The translations under genes and the position numbers were made by a program. From the NCBI RefSeq assembly GCF_013141765.1, contig NZ_WHOD01000009.1:105249-169248 (forward strand): a DNA stretch of 64,000 nt, read 5' to 3'. The notes under the pieces are model-generated. The model was not told the DNA's origin. It saw nothing but the letters and a program-made list of their open reading frames with translations, and did no database searches. Positions 43,979-53,073 of this stretch are shown piece after piece (the stretch's first letter is position 1; the number at the start of each line of letters is the position of its first letter). Source of the DNA: Paenibacillus foliorum. Its GTDB lineage: Bacteria > Bacillota > Bacilli > Paenibacillales > NBRC-103111.

Positions 43979-45373
43979 ATGACTACATCCCAATCAGGAG
44001 AGAAGCTAATTCGAGTTCTAGCTTTTACATTAATTCTTTCTGTGATGAATGCGACCATGTTCAACGTCGCTCTGCCTACCATCGGAAAGGAATTTCAACT
44101 TACCGCCTCGCAAGTAAGCTGGGTCGTAACGGCTTATATTATTGTGTACGCCATCGGTTCAGTCACCTACGGAAAACTGGCGGATAAATACCGTCTCAAG
44201 GATTTATTAACTATTGGGCTTACTTTTTTTGCGGTGGGTTCCTTGCTTGGGTTTGCCGCGACGCATTACTGGATGATTATTGCGGGGCGTATTCTTCAAT
44301 CCATAGGGGCTTCCGTTATCCCGGCTACAGCAATGATTATTCCGGTTCGCTACTTCCCGCCCGAAACCCGCGGCCGAGCCTTGGGCATTACATCTTCAGG
44401 CTTAGCGCTAGGCACAGCTATCGGCCCCATTATTGCAGGCTTTGTGACGAGTCTGGCCAGTTGGCGCTATTTGTTTCTATTATCTGTAATAGTGCTGATT
44501 ACACTACCATATTACCGTAAATATTTAGATGACAATAAAGGTACAGCAGGTAAGACAGACCTTCTCGGCGGCTCCATACTGGCCATAACCATCACCGTCT
44601 TTTTACTTGGCATCACTAGCGGGGCTTGGACACTGTTTATCGTCGGGGCTGTGCTGCTTGTACTCTTTATAGTGCATATCCACCGTTCGGCGCATCCGTT
44701 CATCCAGCCCTCTATTTTCAAGAACAAGAACTATACCATCGCCATTGTTGTTTCATTCATCGGCAGCGGGTTAGGCTTTGGCATTCCTTTTATCATCCCG
44801 CAGATGTTAACTCAATTGAATCAATTATCTCCCGCAGTTGTCGGCTTCGTCATGTTCCCTGGAGCTATTATAGCTTCCATTCTTGGTCGAACAGGCGGAA
44901 AGCTCGCTGATCAAAGGGGGAATGTAGTACTTGTGCTCATAGCTGTTGCTCTGCAGTTTGTATCCTTCGTGTTGCTGTCCATTACCGCAGGGATCCAGCC
45001 GACTATACTATGGATATTTCTGATCTTCGGCAATATTGGAGCCACTTTCTTAGGAATAGGGTTGTCGAATACTGTGTCACGGACGTTGCCAAGGGAGCAA
45101 ACAGGGGTCGGCATGGGCCTCTTCATGATGGCCAACTTCATATCGGGAGCCATCGCAACCTCGCTCATCGGCAAAATGCTCGATTCTGGAGCAACCGCAC
45201 CGGCTCTGAACCCGCTGCTTCTGACGCCATCAGCTACTGTGTTTAGCAATATCTTTCTGGTGCTAAGCTTGCTCATCATTGTAAACACGGTGCTGTTTTA
45301 CTTCCAATTTGGCCGCCAACAAGCCGATTCCAACAGCGCTAAGCGTACCTCACCCGATAAGAACCCCGCTTAA
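43979..45373 (+). CDS. MFS exporter, 14-TM DHA2/EmrB type
   Basis: A 464-residue transporter. AAGGAG lies 5 nt before ATG 43979. About 14 hydrophobic segments; the DHA2 signatures are ASQVSWVVTAYIIVYAIGSV, GKLADKYRLKDLL, AGRILQSIGASVIPATAMII and GLALGTAIGPIIAGFV. In the iron cluster with a Btr-like regulator, export of a siderophore or of a related metabolite is the likeliest role (compare YmfD or EntS), though multidrug export is equally compatible with sequence alone. It ends in a strong terminator. Confidence 0.9.
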   Translation: MTTSQSGEKLIRVLAFTLILSVMNATMFNVALPTIGKEFQLTASQVSWVVTAYIIVYAIGSVTYGKLADKYRLKDLLTIGLTFFAVGSLLGFAATHYWMIIAGRILQSIGASVIPATAMIIPVRYFPPETRGRALGITSSGLALGTAIGPIIAGFVTSLASWRYLFLLSVIVLITLPYYRKYLDDNKGTAGKTDLLGGSILAITITVFLLGITSGAWTLFIVGAVLLVLFIVHIHRSAHPFIQPSIFKNKNYTIAIVVSFIGSGLGFGIPFIIPQMLTQLNQLSPAVVGFVMFPGAIIASILGRTGGKLADQRGNVVLVLIAVALQFVSFVLLSITAGIQPTILWIFLIFGNIGATFLGIGLSNTVSRTLPREQTGVGMGLFMMANFISGAIATSLIGKMLDSGATAPALNPLLLTPSATVFSNIFLVLSLLIIVNTVLFYFQFGRQQADSNSAKRTSPDKNPA

Positions 45374-45374
45374 C

Positions 45375-45418
45375 AAAACAGTCCAGCAAAGCCTTAAAGG
45401 CCGATGCTGGACTGTTTT
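45375..45418 (+). terminator. Terminator of the MFS gene
   Basis: AAAACAGTCCAGCA (45375-45388) and TGCTGGACTGTTTT (45405-45418), then TTTT. Confidence 0.92.
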
Positions 45419-45476
45419 TTTGAGCGCATTTGCACGAAAATCCCCCGCACCCACACTCACATCTTACGTATTCAAA

Positions 45477-45803
45477 TTACTTACCGAATGTGCCTGATTT
45501 TATCTTTTTCACATCATACATACTAACATTCGAACTAATCACATAAGCCGGCTTTTCTTGGCCTCTGCTGTTACGATGGCCTTCAATATGAACGGGGTCC
45601 TTCTCCCAGTTTTTCCAAGCCTCTTCAGACTCCCACCTAATCATAGCGATAATTTCTTCGGTTTCTTTACTTTTTCTGTTGACCATGACATGCACATCGA
45701 GAAGTCCTTCCATTTCATCAACCCGCGTTGGTTGCCCGAACTTTTCCACAACCTTATCCGAATTTCCTTTCTCCACTACGATGGTTCTCATTTGAATAAA
45801 CAT
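45477..45803 (-). CDS. Heme-degrading monooxygenase, IsdG/HmoA type (ABM domain)
   Basis: A 108-residue dimeric ferredoxin-like protein. GGGGG stands 10 nt before ATG 45803. MFIQMRTIVVEKGNSDKVVE, GLLDVHVMVNRKSKETEEII, and IRWESEEAWKNWEKDPVHIE match the IsdG/HmoA family; the last stretch has the Trp and His expected for heme oxygenation (H in DPVHIE). Iron would be released from heme in the cytoplasm. A perfect Fur box lies about 52 nt upstream, which supports an iron-acquisition role. Confidence 0.88.
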   Translation of the reverse strand: MFIQMRTIVVEKGNSDKVVEKFGQPTRVDEMEGLLDVHVMVNRKSKETEEIIAMIRWESEEAWKNWEKDPVHIEGHRNSRGQEKPAYVISSNVSMYDVKKIKSGTFGK

Positions 45804-45854
45804 ACGTATGCATCCCCCACCTTAACAACTATAATATCTTCACTATAATGATAA

Positions 45855-45869
45855 TGATAATGATTATCA
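45855..45869. promoter_or_regulatory. Fur box (perfect match)
   Basis: TGATAATGATTATCA, 15 of 15 to the Fur 7-1-7 core, with an additional overlapping ATAATGATAATG on its left as in tandem Fur sites. It lies 52 nt before the monooxygenase start. Confidence 0.9.
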
Positions 45870-45906
45870 ACGTCAATTTATAGTTGAAAAATGGGAGCCC
45901 CCTTTT

Positions 45907-46119
45907 TCAAAGCAGCATTTTTTGATAAACCCAATTGACTATGAAGGCACCTGAACCCGCCACGATATTAAACCACCCCAAGAAACGAGCCGCTCTCTTC
46001 TCCCTCTTCATACCCGTTTTGTTATATTCCTTTACATCAATCCACAGGATAGCCCCCCCTGTAAGAAGCATCAATAAAACAGTGAAATTTATATACCCTA
46101 TTGAAAAAGTTGGATTCAA
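45907..46119 (-). CDS. CLC_0170-type small membrane protein in the ger operon
   Basis: A 70-residue protein, TTG start, GGAGGG 10 nt upstream. Two hydrophobic segments (INFTVLLMLLTGGAILWIDV and FLGWFNIVAGSGAFIVNWVY) flank a basic loop. Small two-helix proteins of this type occur after gerC in some Paenibacillus and Clostridium germination operons. It begins 53 nt after the gerC stop with no terminator. Confidence 0.75.
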   Translation of the reverse strand: MNPTFSIGYINFTVLLMLLTGGAILWIDVKEYNKTGMKREKRAARFLGWFNIVAGSGAFIVNWVYQKMLL

Positions 46120-46172
46120 CCGATATCAACCCTCCATCCAAGCTTGGTTCATCCCAGTGATTTTCTTGTTAA

Positions 46173-47417
46173 TCAGGTCGCTTTCATCCCGATACGTCTT
46201 ATATTAATATCTGCTTTAATCTCCACGGAAAGCTCCGTATACATGGCCTGCCATTTGGCCTTCGTTTTTATTTCGCGGTTCCAATATTGCGGATGCATCG
46301 CTCTGAATCGTTCGCCGTAGCCGAATATATCCGAACCCTTTTCTTGTGTCTTTTTAACCAACGCTTGGTAAGACTTAATAACGTTCTTTTCAAGCTGATT
46401 CTCAATTTGCTTAATGACCTCATGATGAAGTTTCACTGACTCGTTTGACTTCTCCAATATATTTCCCTCCATATGAACAAATACTGTGATGTGCGGCTTT
46501 CCGTTTCTTATTTCGGTTTTGTAGGATGTTTTTCGGTGTCGGGCCCCGAACAAAATGTACTCCGATGTACCAGGCACATTGACAAAGCCTTGCCCCCCCG
46601 CAATATTTAAACCGATAAGCCCCATAAACAAAGTAATTTCAAGCGGTTTAGTCAAACCGACCATTTTATCATTTTTGAAAAAGGCCAGTCCGCCGACTTC
46701 CATAGTCCCTTGACCTTTGAGCACCAGATAAGGAAGATAACCCTCCCTTCCCTTGGCTGAAGAAGAGCTCCAGAACACGCCCAGAAAATCATTCGGAAAC
46801 CGGCCCATTTTGACGGACTGGTCCATCGTATTCACCATATATAGTGTTGGTACTCGTTCGAGTTGCTGTGATGCTTTCATCACATCAAATGCCTTTCCGC
46901 GACAAATAAACATCCAATTCAATCTGCGGATTTCCGCATTACGGCGAAAAAAATCATTCAGATTTTCGATCCCTTTTTGCGCGAACGCTTCGGAAACCAC
47001 AATAACCCGCAAATGACCGAAAAATAGCGGGGGAGAGACCCTCTGCTGCAGATTGTTAATCGCATCGTCAATCGTATGTCCCACACCGTCCACGACCCAG
47101 ACTGTATCCTGTCCGCCACCACCACCACCTCCGCCTCCTCCACCACCTCCGCCCGGCCCTAGCGGGATCCGTCCGGGGACAGCAATTTGTACGGATATGT
47201 GAAGCATTCCTGTCTTCGGCGGTGGAATCGTACCTTGTAAATGGGAAATTTCCCCCTCCTCAGCCTCTGCACCCGGCGCCGCTTCATCAATACCGATTCC
47301 TAATACGACGGCGCGTTCCTCAATTTCCATCCGATCCCAGCACCCAGAGAGCAGCGGAAAGGTGAGACAAAGGACAAGAAGCAGCTTAACTCGTCTGTTC
47401 CAATCGTTGGCCCCCAC
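46173..47417 (-). CDS. gerC: Ger(x)C spore germination lipoprotein
   Basis: A 414-residue lipoprotein, GTG start after AAGGGGGG. Lipobox LLSGCWD, the usual N-terminus of GerAC/GerKC (GCWDRMEIEERAVVLGIGI). Conserved pieces are IDDAINNLQQRVSPPLFFGH, LRVIVVSEAFAQKGIENLND, FNRRNAEIR-like RRNAEIRRLNWMFICRGKAF, and the C-terminal FGYGERFRAMHPQYWN. An odd insert is a glycine run of 14 residues or so after IPLGP (coded at about 47112-47158 by GGN repeats). The protein is the outer-face subunit of a nutrient receptor. It overlaps gerB by 32 nt. Confidence 0.93.
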   Translation of the reverse strand: MGANDWNRRVKLLLVLCLTFPLLSGCWDRMEIEERAVVLGIGIDEAAPGAEAEEGEISHLQGTIPPPKTGMLHISVQIAVPGRIPLGPGGGGGGGGGGGGGGQDTVWVVDGVGHTIDDAINNLQQRVSPPLFFGHLRVIVVSEAFAQKGIENLNDFFRRNAEIRRLNWMFICRGKAFDVMKASQQLERVPTLYMVNTMDQSVKMGRFPNDFLGVFWSSSSAKGREGYLPYLVLKGQGTMEVGGLAFFKNDKMVGLTKPLEITLFMGLIGLNIAGGQGFVNVPGTSEYILFGARHRKTSYKTEIRNGKPHITVFVHMEGNILEKSNESVKLHHEVIKQIENQLEKNVIKSYQALVKKTQEKGSDIFGYGERFRAMHPQYWNREIKTKAKWQAMYTELSVEIKADINIRRIGMKAT

Positions 47418-48507
47418 CCGTATCCCCCCTTTTCTTACGGATCACTGCTAGCAGCAGCAACAGAAACGGATAACCGATTGTAAGCAGTAAGCCCCAGCGT
47501 CCTACAATGGCTATGATCTCATACATATGCAGTACATTTTCCGGAAACATGGCAGCAGCAAACAAAACAGGTAACACGAACATGGAAAACATCTTATGAT
47601 CACGTAACCGTAGAAGCTTGCATAGTGCATGGATAGTAAAGTAATAGCTGGAAAATAAGGTGGTGAATACGGCTATAACCCACACAGCAAGGAAGGCCGC
47701 ATCGAGTCTTTCCAGAATATTTCCAGGCAGCGCTGTCGTTTTGGCGAGCTCGAGAGTAGGCCACAGCAGCTTTTTGGTCTCCTCCGATCCAAACACCCCA
47801 ACAGCCCCGATAACGATAGAGAAGTACAGCCCACCCGCAATACCCATTCCCCAACAGCTTGCCCTCATAGCTCTGTCCGGACGCCGCATGGCCGGAATGA
47901 CCATTGTATAAACAAAGGAGCCTTGAAACAATGCAGCTATAGTCAAAACTCCCTTCAGCATGCCTGAGGGTTCGTTTCCCCAAACCGGGAGCAAATAGAA
48001 TAGCTCAGAGTTTTTTAGAGACAGCGCTATAATTAATATCACAGGAAAGACAATGATCGGTAAATAGAAATGATGAATATAGGCAAACGTGGTCACATCC
48101 GTACGGGACGAAAGCGTAGCCAATATGAGCATCACAATAACGGTTATTTCTAGTGGAGTCTTCTTTAGAACCGAAGTGATAACAACTTCCCCGAATTCCC
48201 TCGCTGCTAATGAAGTCAGCAGGGCGAAAAAAGCGATGATCAGCAAGCTTCCCACTCTGGCGGGCCATTTGCCCAATATCGTCTCGCTATACTGGATAAT
48301 CGATTGATTCGGAAACCTCATGCCCAGCTTCGTAAGTAGCCATAAACCAATGAAGGCTATGATAACGGACAACAGCGTCGCCATTGGAGCGCCGGTATCT
48401 GCAGCACGAGCGGCGAAAAGAGGGAGGGGAAGCACACCCACCCCGATGATCGTACTAACGAGAATCGCCGCTGCTTGAATCACCGTGATCTGACGGGGAT
48501 ATTCCAT
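47386..48507 (-). CDS. gerB: GerAB/GerKB-type endospore permease
   Basis: A 373-residue APC-superfamily protein with about ten hydrophobic helices. ATG 48507 lies 9 nt after GGAGG. QITVIQAAAILVSTIIGVGV is the GerAB N-terminus, and GSLLIIAFFALLTSLAAREF and GSFVYTMVIPAMRRPDRAM are typical. It is the membrane channel/ligand-binding subunit of the germinant receptor. It overlaps gerA by 53 nt and gerC by 32 nt, a tightly packed translational unit. Confidence 0.94.
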   Translation of the reverse strand: MEYPRQITVIQAAAILVSTIIGVGVLPLPLFAARAADTGAPMATLLSVIIAFIGLWLLTKLGMRFPNQSIIQYSETILGKWPARVGSLLIIAFFALLTSLAAREFGEVVITSVLKKTPLEITVIVMLILATLSSRTDVTTFAYIHHFYLPIIVFPVILIIALSLKNSELFYLLPVWGNEPSGMLKGVLTIAALFQGSFVYTMVIPAMRRPDRAMRASCWGMGIAGGLYFSIVIGAVGVFGSEETKKLLWPTLELAKTTALPGNILERLDAAFLAVWVIAVFTTLFSSYYFTIHALCKLLRLRDHKMFSMFVLPVLFAAAMFPENVLHMYEIIAIVGRWGLLLTIGYPFLLLLLAVIRKKRGDTGGGQRLEQTS

Positions 48508-50164
48508 TCGCACTCTCCTCCTTCTGACTTCCTACCTTCAGCGGGTCCAATGTGTTTACAGGCTGTTCTTTCAGTTGAGCAGCCACATCACCGCCAAGAC
48601 GATCATGATTGGGCGTATGCAGCATAGCCGGTCTTTTTTTCATAGACCACAAGGGCGATCTTGCAACCGTGTCCTTCATCCCATCAAAATTCCCGGGGAC
48701 TACCGGGCTTAAGTAAGGGACGCCGAACGATTTTAAAGACAGCAAGTGATTGGCAATCAGAATGAGACCTACCATCACGCCGTAAAGCCCGAACATCCCC
48801 GCGAGGAAAACAAGCGGGAAACGCAGAAGCCTCAAGGCCAATGCCGCATTATATGCCGGCGTGGCAAAGGAGCCGATTGTAGTTAAAGCTATGACCACAA
48901 CGGTAATTGGACTGACAAAACCGGCTGATACTGCAGCTTGTCCTATGACAAGTACACCGACAATCGAGAGGGCTCCGCCAATCTGCTGTGGCAGACGCAA
49001 GGTTGCTTCCCTCAGAACCTCCATGGAAGCTTCCATTACAAGCACTTCAAGAATGGAAGGGAACGGCACCCCAGCACGTCCTCCCGAAACAGCCACAGCG
49101 AACTCTGTTGGTATGAGCTCTGGGTTGAACGAGATGATTGCCACATACAGAGAAGGTGTAATGAGTGAGAAGCCTAATGCCAGCAGCCGTGACAAGCGGA
49201 TGAAGCTGACCATCAGAAACCGTTCGGAATAATCCTCAGTCGTCTGATAAAATTGGTTAAATACCGTAGGCACAATCAATGCGAAGGGCGAGCCATCCAC
49301 CATAATAATGACTCTTCCTTCCAGCATACTGGCTACTGCCTTATCTGTTCGTTCGGTGTTCTGGACTTGGGGGAACGGTGACAGATGGTTATCCTCAATA
49401 AACTGCTCCAAGTAGCCAACATCGAGCACCCCGTCGATATCAATGACGGATAGCCGTCTCTCTACTTCCTCCACTAAGGCATCGTTGGCAATTCCCTTCA
49501 AATAACAAATGGCCGTCTTCGACTTCGTAACACGGCCGATCTTCATCATTTTTATCCGAAAATCGGTTGTAGGCAGCCTGTAGCGCAGTAGGGATATATT
49601 CGTTCCCAACTGCTCAATAAAACCCTCACGCGGTCCACGAATCACCTGCTCGGTTTGCGGCTGATCAATGGACCGTTTGTCCACCTTTGTCGTTTCGATG
49701 ATAATGGCTTCGTTTAAACCATCAATCAGAATGATCGTACCGCCACGCAGCAGCGATTCCATGATCATGGACAACCTGCATTCCGATGACCCCTTGCTGT
49801 GGTAGAGCGCGTCTTTCAGAAGGACATTTATTAACTGCTGCTGGGGAATTACTGTGCCGGCCAGCTGCTCAGGCTTATACATAAGCGGCTTTAATACATC
49901 CTGGTTCGCAACAGCTGTATCTGTCATATTGGAAAAGTAAATCATTGCTGCCTCGAATTGTCCGAATATATGAAACCGCCGCAGCATAAAATCATCATTT
50001 TCTCCCAATAACCCAGAAATAATAGCGACCGCATCCTCCAAATTCTCCGGGACCCGCTCATTAGTATTCTTATCCAAATATTGATCAGGCACTTTTGGCG
50101 CTTGGGCACGCTGCTGCTTCTGCTTATTTTTAAAACGCCGTTTAAACCACTCCAAGATGGTCAT
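48455..50164 (-). CDS. gerA: GerA-family spore germination protein
   Basis: A 569-residue receptor subunit; GAGGTG 7 nt before the ATG. The N-terminal cytoplasmic part is residues 1-280 with SKGSSECRLSMIMESLLRGG, GPREGFIEQLGTNISLLRYR, and YLKGIANDALVEEVERRL, all GerAA-family blocks. The membrane part begins near 290 (GRVIIMVDGSPFALIVPTVF) and includes ALGFSLITPSLYVAIISFNP. The C-terminus is hydrophilic. Together with gerB and gerC it forms a complete nutrient receptor expressed in the forespore. Confidence 0.95.
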   Translation of the reverse strand: MTILEWFKRRFKNKQKQQRAQAPKVPDQYLDKNTNERVPENLEDAVAIISGLLGENDDFMLRRFHIFGQFEAAMIYFSNMTDTAVANQDVLKPLMYKPEQLAGTVIPQQQLINVLLKDALYHSKGSSECRLSMIMESLLRGGTIILIDGLNEAIIIETTKVDKRSIDQPQTEQVIRGPREGFIEQLGTNISLLRYRLPTTDFRIKMMKIGRVTKSKTAICYLKGIANDALVEEVERRLSVIDIDGVLDVGYLEQFIEDNHLSPFPQVQNTERTDKAVASMLEGRVIIMVDGSPFALIVPTVFNQFYQTTEDYSERFLMVSFIRLSRLLALGFSLITPSLYVAIISFNPELIPTEFAVAVSGGRAGVPFPSILEVLVMEASMEVLREATLRLPQQIGGALSIVGVLVIGQAAVSAGFVSPITVVVIALTTIGSFATPAYNAALALRLLRFPLVFLAGMFGLYGVMVGLILIANHLLSLKSFGVPYLSPVVPGNFDGMKDTVARSPLWSMKKRPAMLHTPNHDRLGGDVAAQLKEQPVNTLDPLKVGSQKEESANGISPSDHGDSSSGDSR

Positions 50165-50358
50165 TATAGGGCACCTCGCTGATTAATTGCATATAACCTC
50201 ACCAATATCCCCTTAATATTTACTGTAATGGGTTATTTTATGTGGATCTCTATTTTTTATAGCTAGTAGGTTCACTCCTTTACTACAATCATTATAGTGA
50301 TTCAAGCAAAATGAGGCTGTCCCCTAAGGGCGTGCGGAATGAGCCAGCCCCAAAACTC

Positions 50359-50413
50359 AAACAAACAAGCCTCTAAGCCCACTATCAAAGTGGGTTTAGA
50401 GGCTTGTTTGTTT
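50359..50413. terminator. Very long inverted repeat terminator
   Basis: Arms 50359-50382 and 50390-50413, 24 bp with one G-T pair and a 7-nt loop. It is downstream of the alpha/beta hydrolase gene on the minus strand and upstream of gerA. Confidence 0.9.
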
Positions 50414-50458
50414 GTCATTTCAATATTGTTGTCTATTATTCATAGCATTCCGCTTCAA

Positions 50459-51487
50459 TTACTTCATAAGCTGCTTCTCCAGCCATGGGAAGGAATGCTT
50501 TCCATACACCTCGTGGCCCCCCGGAAATAGATCGGAGTCCAACGAGTCAGGAACTCCTGCCGTCTGGTACACGGCTTGCAGCTGAGCTAACGCCTTCTCC
50601 GTCCCATGAAGCGGAAAGATCTTATCCTCCCGGCCTGCTTCTATAAACAGCGGCCGCGGTGCGATAAGGCCGATCAGATCCGGCATCTCGGCATACCGCA
50701 GCACGTTCGGGATGTAATTGTCCACACAATGACGCATGCTTAGGATGCTATCGAGGAACGTATTTGTATAGCAGCTTACTACCGCTGCACGAATACGTTG
50801 ATCCAGCGCCGCTGTGAAGGCCGAGACCAGTCCGCCCCCGGACAGACCGAAGATGCCGATGCGGGAGGCATCCATCTCGCTGCGGCTGGATACGTAATCA
50901 ATCGCCGCCATCGTTTCCTGAATGCGCACGCCCGCTATCGTCTTACCTAGCATGAGCAGGAAGACACCAATCGGAAAGCAGGAGTTCGTGCTGCTGTTGA
51001 CCACAACCTCGTTCTCCAGCTTACGGTCACCGAAGCCGATCAGCTCAGGCACAACTACAGCGAAACCCCGCTTGACCAAGGAGAGCGCGAACGTATGATG
51101 AACATCAGGATCAACATCTCCGGCTTCTGTACCGTCAGCCAGCAGTCCGACAGCGGCTTTACTGCCGTATCCATGACCATGACAGCCGATAACGACCGGC
51201 AGCTTGCCCTGCTTCCCCTTCGGGAGCAGCACATAGACCGGCATGCGCAGCGATTCAGCCGTCGTGATTTCGATCCGCTCGCGAATATAATCATCGAATT
51301 CAACGCGTTCAAGCTCACGTGGCTGCAAATCCGGCTTCGAGGTCTCAAAGCCGCCTAACGAATCGATGAACTTCTCTGTGAGTGCCGATTGCCATTCCAA
51401 CCATTCCGAGCGATTCTTTGCTTGAAAGGACAACTGTCCAGTCCGAGTCTCATACAACTGCCGCAAATATTCGTCTGGATTCCACAT
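50459..51487 (-). CDS. Alpha/beta hydrolase family esterase
   Basis: A 342-residue protein. The ATG 51487 has GGGAGG 11 nt upstream. The catalytic triad is readable: Ser in IGIFGLSGGGLVSAFTAAL, Asp in FIEAGREDKIFPLHGT and His in LFPGGHEVYG; the oxyanion loop is VVIGCHGHGYGS. The N-terminal 60 residues are helical (MWNPDEYLRQLYETRT). It is 35 nt downstream of a GH105 gene in one operon, so removal of acetyl or ester groups from pectin or hemicellulose fragments is a sensible role, by context only. Confidence 0.82.
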   Translation of the reverse strand: MWNPDEYLRQLYETRTGQLSFQAKNRSEWLEWQSALTEKFIDSLGGFETSKPDLQPRELERVEFDDYIRERIEITTAESLRMPVYVLLPKGKQGKLPVVIGCHGHGYGSKAAVGLLADGTEAGDVDPDVHHTFALSLVKRGFAVVVPELIGFGDRKLENEVVVNSSTNSCFPIGVFLLMLGKTIAGVRIQETMAAIDYVSSRSEMDASRIGIFGLSGGGLVSAFTAALDQRIRAAVVSCYTNTFLDSILSMRHCVDNYIPNVLRYAEMPDLIGLIAPRPLFIEAGREDKIFPLHGTEKALAQLQAVYQTAGVPDSLDSDLFPGGHEVYGKHSFPWLEKQLMK

Positions 51488-51522
51488 CGTTGAATTCGCC
51501 TCCCGCTTCATGCTTATTATGC

Positions 51523-52644
51523 TTATTGTACAGCTGCCGTCGCTTCGAGCTCCAAACAAGCCATAACGAATGGCGCGAAGCCCTTCGGATCATCTTTACG
51601 GGTAGGTTCGCTGATGTAGTAAGCAAAAGAGCCGTCACGGTAAGGCCTATTCCCCAAACCAGCCACACTGCAGATTTTATCCAAATGATAAGTACCATCC
51701 GATTCTTGACCCACACATTGCTCAAGCAACCCTTTGTGCCCGCGTCTCGCTGCCAACAAAGCATCCTTGCCCAAATAACCCATCCGATATCCCTTAGCCA
51801 GCGCACAAGTAAACATCGCCGACCCAGATGCCTCCAAGTAATTGCCCTCACGAGTGCCTTGATTCAATACTTGGTACCAGAGACCCGACTTCTCATCCTG
51901 TACTTTCAGAATAGCTTGTACCAACCGGTAGAAAATACCGATAATTTGCCCGCGCTTCGGATGATCCAAAGGCAGGAAATCAAGCGTGTCCACAACCGCC
52001 ATCACATACCACCCTAATGCCCGGCCCCAGAAATGCGGTGAGCAGCCGGTTTCTTTATTCGCCCAACGTTCCTCTTTCGATTCATCCCAGCCATGATAGA
52101 GCAGTCCGGTTTTCGGATCGCGCGACACTTTCTCCATCAACAGAATCTCATTAGCCACATCATCGAACCACTCGTGGTCGTTAAACTTCTTGCCATAAGC
52201 AGCAAGCAGAGGTGAGGTCATGTATACGCCATCCAGCCACATTTGGAAAGGATAAATTTTCTTATGCCATAGCCCACCTTCACTGGTGCGAGGGTGTCCT
52301 TTTATTTGTGTAACAAGCAGCTCAATTGCTTTTTTATATTTTTCTTCACCGGTTTTTTCATACAATAAGAACAAGCCTTTACCTTGGTTTATCATATCAA
52401 CATTGTACTCATTTAGATTGTACGTATCGATGCTGCCATCCTCCCGGATGAACAAATCCATATTCATTTTAATGTAATCATAATAGCGTTCGTCACCCGT
52501 TTGAAGGTAAACCCGTTCCAAAGCCGTTATAATACAACCATTCTCATAATTCCAGCATCTTCTCTTTTGAAACGGCATATCGGAAACCAGCGGATACCTC
52601 TTCATAAAGGAATCTGCCATAGCCGTAGACCAAACTTTACTCAT
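51523..52644 (-). CDS. GH105 unsaturated rhamnogalacturonyl hydrolase (YteR/YesR type)
   Basis: A 373-residue (alpha/alpha)6-barrel hydrolase. GGAGG is 9 nt before the ATG. The catalytic region is HKKIYPFQMWLDGVYMTSPL, with D138 aligned to the Asp of YteR (D143). WNYENGCIITALERVYLQTG and WGRALGWYVMAVVDTLDFLP are other GH105 blocks. It removes the unsaturated galacturonic acid from rhamnogalacturonan oligosaccharides made by pectin lyases, in the cytoplasm (no signal peptide). The esterase gene follows. Confidence 0.93.
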   Translation of the reverse strand: MSKVWSTAMADSFMKRYPLVSDMPFQKRRCWNYENGCIITALERVYLQTGDERYYDYIKMNMDLFIREDGSIDTYNLNEYNVDMINQGKGLFLLYEKTGEEKYKKAIELLVTQIKGHPRTSEGGLWHKKIYPFQMWLDGVYMTSPLLAAYGKKFNDHEWFDDVANEILLMEKVSRDPKTGLLYHGWDESKEERWANKETGCSPHFWGRALGWYVMAVVDTLDFLPLDHPKRGQIIGIFYRLVQAILKVQDEKSGLWYQVLNQGTREGNYLEASGSAMFTCALAKGYRMGYLGKDALLAARRGHKGLLEQCVGQESDGTYHLDKICSVAGLGNRPYRDGSFAYYISEPTRKDDPKGFAPFVMACLELEATAAVQ

Positions 52645-52781
52645 GCCCTTACTCCTCCTTTAGCGCTCCATCAGTCTTTGCAAAACTATTATTACTTTAA
52701 TTGGCCATTTCTTCAAGGTTCCAGCATATGCTTTATTTAACTTCTTCATGAATTAGCCTCTTATTAGCCTATAAAATAGAA

Positions 52782-52817
52782 AAAAAGTGTTTCGTTCCGC
52801 TAGGAACTAACACTTTT
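52782..52817 (-). terminator. Terminator left of the chemoreceptor remnant
   Basis: AAAAAGTGTT (52782-52791) and AACACTTTT (52809-52817) with an inner GTTCC/GGAAC pairing. Confidence 0.75.
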
Positions 52818-52854
52818 CGACTTAAGCACTCTTTCCATCTTGTCTTTCTACTAC

Positions 52855-53073
52855 TCAATTCGAAATCGCATCAACGAGCGAAGTTTCTGCGATTCTCTGA
52901 ACGCCCATGTTTACCTCATTCATTGCAACGGAGGTTTCCTGGGCACTCTCTACTTGCAAGGCTGAGCCTGCTGCAACCTCCAGCATGACCCCAGAGATAA
53001 CCTGGTTGTTCTCCGCACTCTCTACAACGCTAACCTTCAGTTGTTCGGCAGACTCATAAGCTTGCTCGGTCAC
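52855..53073 (-). pseudogene. Remnant of a methyl-accepting chemotaxis protein
   Basis: A 72-codon frame (GTG start, stop at 52855) reading VTEQAYESAEQLKVSVVESA, SGVMLEVAAGSALQVESAQE, TSVAMNEVNMGVQRIAETS. This is the first part of an MCP signalling domain, but the HAMP, the membrane part and most of the coiled coil are absent. The frame upstream is closed by a TAG and shifted by one base near a six-G run; there is still a similar-looking fragment (KLTDTFREVV) in another frame at about 53090-53130. It is therefore a decaying gene. A terminator remains downstream. Confidence 0.75.

Noticed and set aside
50180..50290. Sigma-G promoter of the ger operon
   Set aside because: CATAAAATA-like words exist, but no matching -35 at 17-18 nt; not supportable by eye.
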